NCBI RefSeq assembly: GCF_945870625.1
Contig: NZ_CAMBTS010000026.1
Span: 1-32,969 of the forward strand
Source: Novosphingobium sp. Chol11
GTDB lineage: Bacteria; Pseudomonadota; Alphaproteobacteria; Sphingomonadales; Sphingomonadaceae
Reading direction: 5' to 3'
Length of the DNA: 32,969 nucleotides
Below the pieces are notes generated by a model. It was given only the letters and a program-made list of their open reading frames with translations, searched no databases and was not told the origin of the DNA. The position numbers and the translations under genes were made by a program. Positions 15,129 to 22,923 of the stretch are shown piece after piece (within the stretch, counting starts at the first letter, position 1; each line of letters opens with the position of its first letter).

Positions 15129-16889
15129 TTAGTATCCTTCCGCGTTGCCCATCGGCAGGCGCGGATCGATTGCGCCAAACAGCGCGGCGGGCGGGATGGG
15201 TACGCCTTCATCGTCCTCCGCCTCGCGCGGCAGGCCGGTGATCTTGGCCCCGCCGGTCACGATCGCGGCGATATGGTTGCCATGCCGCCGCTCGGTCAAA
15301 ACATGACCCTTCGCCCTCAGCGCGGCGAGCGTTTCTGCCGAAAGCCCGAAGCGCTCGTAGTAGGTCACATCGGGCAGCCATTGCTGATGGAGGCGCGGCG
15401 CATCGATCGCTTCCTGCAGGTTCATCTTATAATCGATCAGGTTGATCAGCACCTGCACCACGCCAGTGGGGATGCGGCTGCCGCCCGGCGTGCCCAGCAC
15501 CGCTGCCAGCTTGCCCTGATGCGTCACGATGGTGGGGGTCATCGAGGACAAGGGCCGCGCGCCGGGGCGGATGGTATTGTTCAGCCCTTCGACCAGTCCA
15601 TAGATATTGGCTGCGCCCGGTTTGGCCGAAAAATCGTCCATCTCGTCATTGAGCAAAATGCCGGTACCCGGCACCGTGACCCGCGCGCCAAACCAGTCGT
15701 TGAGCGTATAAGTAACCGCGACGGCATTGCCGGCCTTGTCGACAATCGAATAATGCGTGGTGTTGGTGCCTTCGGGCGACGCGCCTACGCCGCCTAGCGA
15801 GAGCGACGGCGTGGCCTTGTCAGGATTGATGCCCGCGCGCAGTTGTGCAGTGTAGTCTGGCGAGATCAGCTTGCCGACATCGGTTTTGACGAAGTCGGGA
15901 TCGCCCAGCGTCACGTTGCGATCATGATAGGCGCGCCGCAGCGCCTCGATCAGAGCGTGCGCGGCCGGGGCCGAATGAAAGCCCAACTCGCCCATCGGAT
16001 AGCCCGAAAGGATCCCCAGCGTCTCGCAAATCACCGCCCCGCCGGAGCTCGGCGGCGGCGCTGAAATGATGCGATAGCCGCGGTAATCGCATTCGACCGG
16101 TGCCAGATCGCGCACTTTGTAAGCCGCGAAATCCTTGGCGGCGAAGATGCCGCCGCTCTTGCGGCTGGCATCGACCATCTTTGCCGTGATTGCGCCGCTA
16201 TAGAACGCGGGCGCGCCGTCTTGCGCGATGCTTGCCAGCGCGCGGCCCAGATCGGCCTGCACCAGCCGTTCGCCCGGCTGCCAAGGCTTGCCCTGATGCA
16301 GGAAAATCGCGGCCGAGGCGGGGTCCTTGGCAAAATCCTCCGCGCCCGTTGCCAGCATTGCCGCATCGGCGCGATCGAGCACAAATCCGTCCGACGCCAA
16401 TGACACCGCCGCCGCCATCAATTCGGCGCGCGGGCGCGTGCCCCATTTGGTGCGGGCCATTTCCAGCCCGGCCACCGTGCCCGGAATGCCCGCTGCCAGA
16501 AAACCGCGCGCGGAGAGCGCCGGAACCGGCTGCCCGGCTTTGTCCAGATACATATCGCGCTTGGCCGCGCCCGGTGCCGTCTCGCGGAAATCAAGAAAAT
16601 GCGTGGTGCCATCGGCCAGCCGCAAGGTCATGAACCCGCCGCCGCCCAGATTGCCCGCTTCGGGAAAAGTGACCGCCAGCGCATAGCCTACCGCCACCGC
16701 GGCATCGATCGCATTGCCGCCCTCGCGCAGCACTTTCAGCCCCGCCTCGGTCGCCAGATGATGCGCCGAAACGACCATCCCGTTCTCCCCCGCCACCGGC
16801 ACGCGCGAGGCAGCAGCCGCAGTTGCCGGTGCCAGCGCGGTGGAGGCCATCAAGGCAAAAGCGGCGTGAACGCGCAAACCGAGCAACAT
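15129..16889 (-). CDS. ggt: Gamma-glutamyltransferase (autoprocessing precursor)
   Basis: The periplasmic enzyme cleaves the gamma-glutamyl bond of glutathione and related compounds. A signal peptide (MLLGLRVHAAFALMASTALAPATAAAA) is followed by ENGMVVSAHHLATEAGLKVLREGGNAIDAAVAVGYAL and GNLGGGGFMTLR. The self-cleavage site is N-T377-T-HYSIVD; T377 becomes the N-terminal nucleophile of the small subunit. Downstream, ILLNDEMDDFSAKPG and RPLSSMTPTIV with the GTPGGSRI oxyanion segment are all conserved. It is 586 residues, normal length. The ATG at 16889 has AAGGGGG upstream. It lies divergently from the D-aminoacylase gene with a 196-bp shared promoter region. Confidence 0.96.
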   Translation of the reverse strand: MLLGLRVHAAFALMASTALAPATAAAASRVPVAGENGMVVSAHHLATEAGLKVLREGGNAIDAAVAVGYALAVTFPEAGNLGGGGFMTLRLADGTTHFLDFRETAPGAAKRDMYLDKAGQPVPALSARGFLAAGIPGTVAGLEMARTKWGTRPRAELMAAAVSLASDGFVLDRADAAMLATGAEDFAKDPASAAIFLHQGKPWQPGERLVQADLGRALASIAQDGAPAFYSGAITAKMVDASRKSGGIFAAKDFAAYKVRDLAPVECDYRGYRIISAPPPSSGGAVICETLGILSGYPMGELGFHSAPAAHALIEALRRAYHDRNVTLGDPDFVKTDVGKLISPDYTAQLRAGINPDKATPSLSLGGVGASPEGTNTTHYSIVDKAGNAVAVTYTLNDWFGARVTVPGTGILLNDEMDDFSAKPGAANIYGLVEGLNNTIRPGARPLSSMTPTIVTHQGKLAAVLGTPGGSRIPTGVVQVLINLIDYKMNLQEAIDAPRLHQQWLPDVTYYERFGLSAETLAALRAKGHVLTERRHGNHIAAIVTGGAKITGLPREAEDDEGVPIPPAALFGAIDPRLPMGNAEGY

Positions 16890-17085
16890 GGGCAAAACCC
16901 CCTTGTGATGAGTAGGCCCCCGCTAGCACGCCGATGCCTCCAAGGCGAAGGGGGCAATTGCTTTTGCACATGCTGCGCAACCACGCAGTTGACAATCGCG
17001 GCGGCGTGACGCGTTCTGACGCGGGGCGTTTCAATGCGCACAGCGACAGGCAAAGGGGCCTGAGAACCGGCAGGAGCAATCGGGT

Positions 17086-18621
17086 ATGCGGCGGCCATCA
17101 ATGCAGCGCACGGGCGCTTTTCTTCTTGCATTCACCACCGCGGCCTTCACCCCCGCCATCAGCTTAGCATCGACGCTGATCACCGGGGCGACGGTCTATG
17201 ACGGAACGGGCGCCGCCCCGCGCAAAGTGGCGGTCCGGGTCGATGGGGACCGCATCCTTGCCGTCGGCGCGCTGAAACGCCGCAAGGGCGAAGCAGAGAT
17301 CAAGGCCAAAGGCCTCGCGCTCGCACCGGGTTTCATCGATGCCCACAGCCATCATGATCGCGGCGATTATGCCGATCGCACCATGCCGCCGCTGCTGGCG
17401 CAGGGCGTCACCACCATTGTCATCGGGCAGGACGGCGAGAGCGATGGCCCATTTGCGCAAGTCGCCGCCAAGTTTGCGGCACGCCCGGCGGCCATCAATG
17501 TCGCCTCTTACACAGGCCACGGTTTCCTGCGCGACACGGTGATGGGCAATGATTTCAAGCGCACCGCCACCCCGGCCGAGGTGAAGGCGATGCAGGCGCT
17601 GCTCGCCGCCGATATAAAGGCGGGATCGCTGGGTCTGGCCACCGGGCTGGAATATGATCCGGGAATCTACTCCGACCATGGCGAGCTGCTGGATCTGGCG
17701 CAAACCACGGCGACCGGCGGCGGCCGCTACATCAGCCATATGCGCAGCGAGGATAATCGCATCGACGCCGCGCTGGATGAGCTGCTCGATCTAGGCGAGA
17801 AGACCGGCGTTCCAGTGCAGATTTCGCATCTCAAGCTGGCCATGGTGGACCGCTGGGGCGAGGCCAAGAAAGTGCTCGCCAAGCTCGAAGCCGCGCGCTC
17901 TGCGGGTATCAAGGTAACAGCGGACGTTTACCCTTACGACTACTGGCAATCGACGCTCACCGTCCTGTTTCCCAAGCGCGACTTTACCGATATCGCCGCC
18001 GCGCGCTATGCGCTCACGAAATTGACCACCCCGGCGGGCATGCGCCTGGGCTATTATGCGCCCAACCCCGATTTTGTCGGCAAGGCCATCGCGGATATCG
18101 CAGCAGAGCGGAAGGAAGAACCGGCGGCCACATATCTCTGGCTGATCCAGACCGCCGAGGCATGGCGCGCCGCCCATCCCGGCCAATCGGTCGAAACGGT
18201 CATGGGCACATCCATGGCGCCCGGCGACATCGCCGATTTCATCAGCTGGAAACATACCAGCATCTGTTCTGATGGGGCAATCGGATCGCGTCACCCGCGC
18301 GGCTATGGCGCGTTTCCCAAAGTGCTGCGGGTTTATGTGCGCGAGCAGCGCCGGCTCACGCTGGCAGAAGCGGTGCGCAAGATGACCTCGCTCGCCGCAG
18401 ACAATGCCGGACTCACAGAACGCGGGCGGATACGCCCCGGCCAAAAGGCTGATCTGGTGCTGTTCGATCCTGCCCGGATCACCGATACGGCCACCGTCGA
18501 AAACCCCAATAGCTTGGCGCAAGGCGTCAATAAAGTGATGGTGAATGGCGCGCTGGTGTGGGACCAGGGCAAGCCGACCGGCGCCACGCCCGGCCAGTTC
18601 CTGAAGCGCGGCAACCTCTAA
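17086..18621 (+). CDS. N-acyl-D-amino-acid deacylase (amidohydrolase superfamily), exported
   Basis: This is a zinc amidohydrolase that removes the acyl group from N-acyl-D-amino acids. A signal peptide (residues 1-29, ending AISLAS) predicts the periplasm. The domain begins LITGATVYDGTGAAPRKVAV and has the metal motif HSH (H87, H89) in PGFIDAHSHHD, GVTTIVIGQDGES, SLGLATGLEYDPGIYSD, the ISHMRSED and VQISHLK histidines, and the family signature SDGAIGSRHPRGYGAFPKVL near residue 400. Length is 511 residues. AGGAG precedes the ATG. Its stop overlaps the ATG of the racemase gene by one base, so the two are co-translated. Acyl-chain specificity and D/L preference cannot be read from the sequence. 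Confidence 0.9.
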   Translation: MRRPSMQRTGAFLLAFTTAAFTPAISLASTLITGATVYDGTGAAPRKVAVRVDGDRILAVGALKRRKGEAEIKAKGLALAPGFIDAHSHHDRGDYADRTMPPLLAQGVTTIVIGQDGESDGPFAQVAAKFAARPAAINVASYTGHGFLRDTVMGNDFKRTATPAEVKAMQALLAADIKAGSLGLATGLEYDPGIYSDHGELLDLAQTTATGGGRYISHMRSEDNRIDAALDELLDLGEKTGVPVQISHLKLAMVDRWGEAKKVLAKLEAARSAGIKVTADVYPYDYWQSTLTVLFPKRDFTDIAAARYALTKLTTPAGMRLGYYAPNPDFVGKAIADIAAERKEEPAATYLWLIQTAEAWRAAHPGQSVETVMGTSMAPGDIADFISWKHTSICSDGAIGSRHPRGYGAFPKVLRVYVREQRRLTLAEAVRKMTSLAADNAGLTERGRIRPGQKADLVLFDPARITDTATVENPNSLAQGVNKVMVNGALVWDQGKPTGATPGQFLKRGNL

Positions 18622-19904
18622 TGCCGCCCAGAATGCGCCGGCGCGATGTGCTCGCTGGCGGCGCTCTGCTGGCGGGCTGGGGCATTGCCGGCGCGCGCGC
18701 CGCGCCGATGCTCTCGGCCGGCAATTTTGGATTGACCGCAGCCAAAGCCGCGCGCCGCAATGGCTGGATCGAAGTGGACGCCGCTGCCTTCGAGGCGAAC
18801 ATGGCGGCGCTGCGCGGCATGATGGGCCCGGCCCGGCTCTGCGCGGTGATGAAAGCGGATGCTTATGGAAACGGCATCGCGCTGCTCATCCCCTCTATCA
18901 TCAAGCTCGGCATCCGCGATGTGGCGATCACCTCGAACGACGAAGCGCAGGTGGCACGCGCGCTCGGCTACCGCGGCCGGCTGCTGCGCATCCGCACTGC
19001 CACGCCCGATGAAATGGAAGACGCGCTGCCTTTCGCGCTTGAAGAGCTGATTGGCAATCCCGATGCAGCGGCGCGGCTCGCCCAGATGGCGGCACGGCGC
19101 GGGCGGCCGACGAAGGTGCATCTGGCGCTCAACGCCGGGGGGATGAGCCGCAACGGGGTGGAGCTATCCACCCCCTATGGACAAGCCGACGCCCGCGCGA
19201 TGCTCGCCATGAAGGCGCTGCGCATTGTCGGCGTGATGACCCATTATCCAAGCGAAGAATCGGCCGATATCCTCGGCCAGCTTGCCCAGTTCAACGCCGA
19301 TGTCGCATGGCTGAGCGGACAAGGCCTCGATCCCACAGGCATCACGCGCCATACCGCCAACACGTTTGCCGCGCTTTCGCAGCCAGCCACGCGGCTCGAT
19401 ATGGTGCGCATCGGCGGCGCGATCTATGGCGATCCCGGCTCGTTCAAGACCAGCGCTTTTGCGCTGGTGCCCGCGATCAAGGCGCGGGTGGCCGCCGTGA
19501 ACCACTACCCGGCCGGTCAAACAGTCAATTATGACCGCACTTTCCGGCTGGCGCGCGAAAGCTGGCTGGCTAATATCCCGATCGGCTATTCCGACGGCAT
19601 CCGGCGCGGTTTCAGCCACGCCAACCGCCCTGAATTTCCCGCTGAAACCAAAAACGACAGCGCTGTGCTGATCGGCGGCCAGCGCTTCCCCATCGTTGGC
19701 CGCGTCACGATGAACACGTTGATGGCCGACGTGACCGGCTCGCAGGGCAAAGTCGGCTTGGGTGATGAAGTCGTGCTGCTGGGCGTGCAGGGTTCGCAGC
19801 GCATCACACAGGCCGATTTCGAAGCCGGTAGCAGCGCCTATGCGCCCGAAATGCTGACAATGCTCGGCGCGACGATGCCCAAGGTGCTACGACCAGCGCG
19901 CTAA
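18621..19904 (+). CDS. Tat-exported alanine/broad-specificity amino-acid racemase
   Basis: This is a PLP-dependent alanine-racemase-family enzyme interconverting L- and D-amino acids. The N-terminus MPPRMRRRDVLAGGALLAGW with GARA at the cleavage site is a Tat signal, so the folded, PLP-loaded enzyme acts in the periplasm. The PLP lysine is K78 in AVMKADAYGNG; the opposite-face base is Y323 in IGYSDGIRR. Other family blocks are LNAGGMSRNG, RIGGAIYGD and VGRVTMNTLMADVT. Export resembles the broad-spectrum racemases (Bsr) rather than the cytoplasmic Alr. Length is 427 residues. The start overlaps the deacylase stop (TAATG), which argues for joint processing of D-amino acids. Confidence 0.9.
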   Translation: MPPRMRRRDVLAGGALLAGWGIAGARAAPMLSAGNFGLTAAKAARRNGWIEVDAAAFEANMAALRGMMGPARLCAVMKADAYGNGIALLIPSIIKLGIRDVAITSNDEAQVARALGYRGRLLRIRTATPDEMEDALPFALEELIGNPDAAARLAQMAARRGRPTKVHLALNAGGMSRNGVELSTPYGQADARAMLAMKALRIVGVMTHYPSEESADILGQLAQFNADVAWLSGQGLDPTGITRHTANTFAALSQPATRLDMVRIGGAIYGDPGSFKTSAFALVPAIKARVAAVNHYPAGQTVNYDRTFRLARESWLANIPIGYSDGIRRGFSHANRPEFPAETKNDSAVLIGGQRFPIVGRVTMNTLMADVTGSQGKVGLGDEVVLLGVQGSQRITQADFEAGSSAYAPEMLTMLGATMPKVLRPAR

Positions 19905-19916
19905 AATCAGGCCTTT

Positions 19917-19936
19917 CGGGCAGACTGGCCCGTTTT
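19917..19936 (+). terminator. Probable terminator after the racemase gene
   Basis: CGGGC (19917-19921) and GCCCG (19928-19932) form a short 5-bp stem with a 6-nt loop followed directly by TTTT, 12 nt past the racemase stop. The stem is short but the position and T-run are right. Confidence 0.5.
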
Positions 19937-20052
19937 GCGCGTCAACCCGTCCCGCCCCTTCGGGCCATGTCATTGCCGCTTCATAGGGACGCCCCATTTG
20001 CGGGTGACGGCATCCACATTCCTGGGTGCCGGAACCCCGATAGGAAAATTCC

Positions 20053-20475
20053 ATGAGCACGACGCATGACATCGTCGATACCGCCGTTGCGGCTGGTTCG
20101 TTCGGCACGCTTGTTGCTGCTGTAACTGCCGCCGGCCTTGTCGACACCCTGAAGAGCGAAGGTCCGTTCACCGTGTTCGCGCCTTCCGACGAAGCCTTTG
20201 CCAAGCTGCCAGCCGGCACCGTGGAAGATCTGGTAAAGCCTGAGAACAAAGACAAGCTGACCGCGATCCTGACGCTTCATGTCATGGCCGGCAAAGTGAT
20301 GGCCGGCGATGTTGTCGGTCACAAGCTGACCCCGGCGTCTGTCAACGGCGAAGCGCTGCATGTTGATGGCACCGACGGCGTGACCGTGAACGGCGCGCAT
20401 GTCGTGACCGCCGACATCGAATGCACCAATGGCGTGATCCACGTCATCGACACCGTGCTTCTGCCCACCGGCTGA
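20053..20475 (+). CDS. Single fasciclin (FAS1) domain protein
   Basis: FAS1 domains mediate adhesion and ligand binding, usually outside the cytoplasm. The whole 140-residue protein is one domain: [48 protein letters not shown] is the H1 region and [14 protein letters not shown] the conserved H2/YH-region end. No signal peptide is present from the ATG at 20053, and no upstream in-frame extension supplies one, so location is uncertain. AGGAAAA precedes the start. The gene stands alone, with terminators on both sides. The GC-rich hairpin after its stop also lies at the end of the opposing receptor gene. Confidence 0.9.
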   Translation: MSTTHDIVDTAVAAGSFGTLVAAVTAAGLVDTLKSEGPFTVFAPSDEAFAKLPAGTVEDLVKPENKDKLTAILTLHVMAGKVMAGDVVGHKLTPASVNGEALHVDGTDGVTVNGAHVVTADIECTNGVIHVIDTVLLPTG

Positions 20476-20486
20476 GCCCGATGATA

Positions 20487-20528
20487 CAGCGCGGGGCAGC
20501 TGCCAAAGGCTTCCCCGCGCTGCATTTT
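20487..20528. terminator. Terminator after the fasciclin gene
   Basis: CAGCGCGGGG (20487-20496) pairs with CCCCGCGCTG (20513-20522) in a perfect 10-bp stem with a 16-nt loop, followed by CATTTT. It lies 12 nt past the fasciclin stop and overlaps the 3' end of the convergent TonB receptor gene region, so it can serve transcripts from the left and perhaps from the right. Confidence 0.8.
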
Positions 20529-22821
20529 AAAACTGTGCCTTCACTCCCACCAGCCAACGACGCGGAGCGCCCGGCGTCAGACTGCGCGGGTTTGACGCTC
20601 CCGGCGCTTCGGCCAACTCCACTTCCTCCGTTTCGCTAAACGTGCCGAACGTGGCAAAGCGGCGGTCGAAAAAGTTGTTCACTTCGGCAAACAGGCTGAC
20701 TTTGCCAACCAGCCGCACGCTGCCGCGCAAATTGACCACGGCAAAGCCCGGCACTTGCGCCTCGCGATTGATCTCGTCGCCATGCAGATATTGCCCTGAT
20801 TGCGCCTGCACATCGCCGCCCAGCGTGAACCGGTCCGTCTCGTAATCCACCGAGAACACGCCCCGATGGCGCGGAATCGAAGGAATGCGGTTGCCCGGCA
20901 TGACAGTGATCTTGCCATCGGCAGCCGCCGACGGGTTGTCCGGGCTATTGAGTACCAGCACCGAACGATACGTCGCATCGGTGAACGCATAGCCTGCGCG
21001 CAGGCTCAGCGGCCCGCGTCCCATGCTGGCCGAAAGCTCGATACCCTGCCGCCGCGTCGCGCCCATATTCTGGAAAAACGCCCGCCCGCGCGTTGTTGAC
21101 GCGATGAACTGGATGTCGTTGCGGCTGTTGGTGCGATAGGCGGAAACCTGCCATTGCACAGCCCAGGGCCCCGCGATCCGCCCCGAAGCGCCCGCCTCCC
21201 AGCTTTGCGCCACGACTTGTTCCAGCGGCGGATCGCCGACGAAAAAGTTGGTCAGGCTGCACGGCGCATCTTCATCGGCGCACGATAGCTCCGCCGGGGT
21301 CGGCGCGCGGTTGGTCTCTGCATAGCCTGCGCGCAACGTCAACGCGGGCGTCATCCGGTAATCGAGTTCGAACCCGGGGTTCAGCCGGCGAAAGAGATGA
21401 TCGCCGTTCAATCTGGTGCCGATCTGGTCGATCAACTTCACCCGCGCCTCGTTCCAGCGCAGCCCGATCTCGGCGGTCAGATTGGGGCCAAGCGGCAGGC
21501 TCTCGGCCACAAACAGACCGGTGTATTGCGTGGTCGTGCGCAGGCCGACCGGCGCGACGGCGCCATCCGGCTGCACGATCACCTGCCCCAGCCCGGTCAC
21601 GCTGCGCTCCGGCGTCAGCACGCCCAGCTCGGTGCTCGCGGCAAAGCGCGTCCGGCTGCGATCGAGCGAGAACCCGACGATCAGCTCATTCTCGCCGCCC
21701 AGCAGCGGGCGCTTGTCAACGAACTGAATCAGCGCGCCATTGCTGCTGGTCACTGTTCGGCTGCGGTTGAGCACGCCGTAGCCCTCGCCGCCCAGCGTAT
21801 CGGAGATCACCGTGCCCTGCTCGTCGCGGACAGGGTTTTCATCGCCGTTCGCCGTGTTGCCAAGGCACAGGAACCCTTCGATATCCTCGCATTCCTCGAT
21901 ATCGGCGGCATCGCCGTTCAGCGTCCGCTGCTGCAGCCACTGGCCATAAAGGCTCGCCTCAAGGCGGCTATGCTCGCCAATCGCAACCCACGGATGCAAA
22001 CTGACCCGGTGAAAGCGATTGATCGTCTGGTCCGGGAAAGTGAACACTGCGCGGAAATCCGCCGCCAGCAATTCAACCGGGGAAGTGCCATTGCCGGTAA
22101 GGTCGCTGTCCGCGCCGCTAAATTTGATATGCAGCCCCGCCCGCGCGCCGTCCCAGCCCAGATCGGCAAATCCGGTGGTGAGCTTTGACGGCGAAAAACG
22201 CCGCCAGCCGTCCTCGCGCCGGGTTTGCAGCGCCACATATCCGCTATAATCTCCGCGCGACCAGCCCGCCTCGCCGCCGCCCTCGCGGCGGCCATAATCG
22301 CCGAGTGCGCCATAGATATTGACGCCCGGCGCACTTTTGCCGGTCTTGGTCGCCAGCACCACCGCGCCGCCCAGCGCGTTTAGCCCATAAACCGGGCTGG
22401 CGTCCTTGATCGTGATGCTCTCGATCGCGCTATCGGGCAGAAGGTCGAAGTTCACCGTGTCGCCAAATGGCTGATTGAACCGCACTCCATCGACATACAC
22501 CGCCAGCCCTTGCGCATTGCCTTGCAGGGGCGAGGCGGAAAAGCCGCGATAAATCAGGTTCGGCTGATAAGGATTGCCTTGCGCGTTCGAGAGCGAAACC
22601 CCCGCCACTTCGCGAGACGCGCTGCCCAGCAAACTGGGTGCGCCCGCGCGGCCCAGCGCGCGGCGATCAATCTTGATGGCATCATCGGCGTCTGCATCAT
22701 CGCCGGGAGCGGTCACGATGATGACGGGGTTTGCGTCCTGTGCCTGCGCCAATTGGGGGGCAAACAACGCAAGCGTGCAAACCATTAGCGACAACGTTTC
22801 GCGAAACATCCAGTTCCTCAT
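20527..22821 (-). CDS. TonB-dependent outer-membrane receptor
   Basis: This is an outer-membrane active transporter for a siderophore, vitamin or other large solute. A signal peptide (MRNWMFRETLSLMVCTLALFAPQLAQAQ) is followed by a plug domain (residues about 50-170: IYRGFSASPLQGNAQGLAVYVDGVRFN, then IESITIKDASPVYGLNALGGAVVLATKTG) and a 22-strand beta-barrel ending RWLVGVKAQF, with the C-terminal Phe required for BAM-dependent insertion. A TonB-box-like stretch (NPVIIVTAPGD) lies just after the signal. It is 764 residues from the ATG at 22821; an ATG at 22809 with AGGA upstream is an alternative start. It lies directly downstream of another receptor on the same strand, separated by a terminator. 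The substrate is unknown. Confidence 0.92.
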   Translation of the reverse strand: MRNWMFRETLSLMVCTLALFAPQLAQAQDANPVIIVTAPGDDADADDAIKIDRRALGRAGAPSLLGSASREVAGVSLSNAQGNPYQPNLIYRGFSASPLQGNAQGLAVYVDGVRFNQPFGDTVNFDLLPDSAIESITIKDASPVYGLNALGGAVVLATKTGKSAPGVNIYGALGDYGRREGGGEAGWSRGDYSGYVALQTRREDGWRRFSPSKLTTGFADLGWDGARAGLHIKFSGADSDLTGNGTSPVELLAADFRAVFTFPDQTINRFHRVSLHPWVAIGEHSRLEASLYGQWLQQRTLNGDAADIEECEDIEGFLCLGNTANGDENPVRDEQGTVISDTLGGEGYGVLNRSRTVTSSNGALIQFVDKRPLLGGENELIVGFSLDRSRTRFAASTELGVLTPERSVTGLGQVIVQPDGAVAPVGLRTTTQYTGLFVAESLPLGPNLTAEIGLRWNEARVKLIDQIGTRLNGDHLFRRLNPGFELDYRMTPALTLRAGYAETNRAPTPAELSCADEDAPCSLTNFFVGDPPLEQVVAQSWEAGASGRIAGPWAVQWQVSAYRTNSRNDIQFIASTTRGRAFFQNMGATRRQGIELSASMGRGPLSLRAGYAFTDATYRSVLVLNSPDNPSAAADGKITVMPGNRIPSIPRHRGVFSVDYETDRFTLGGDVQAQSGQYLHGDEINREAQVPGFAVVNLRGSVRLVGKVSLFAEVNNFFDRRFATFGTFSETEEVELAEAPGASNPRSLTPGAPRRWLVGVKAQF

Positions 22822-22873
22822 CCTAACGTATGGCGCGCCTGTTCCTCGCGCCGTTTGCACAAACAAAAGGGTG

Positions 22874-22893
22874 GGAAAGCCGATGCTTTCCCG
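22874..22893 (-). terminator. Terminator between the two TonB receptor genes
   Basis: GGGAAAGC-CGAT-GCTTTCCC is a perfect 8-bp stem with a 4-nt loop. Read on the minus strand it is followed by ACCCTTTTGTTTG, a T-rich stretch, about 30 nt beyond the stop of the upstream receptor. It suggests the two receptors are separately transcribed. Confidence 0.75.
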
Positions 22894-22923
22894 CCCCGAT
22901 GTTTAGCGAGCCTTAGCCTGGGA

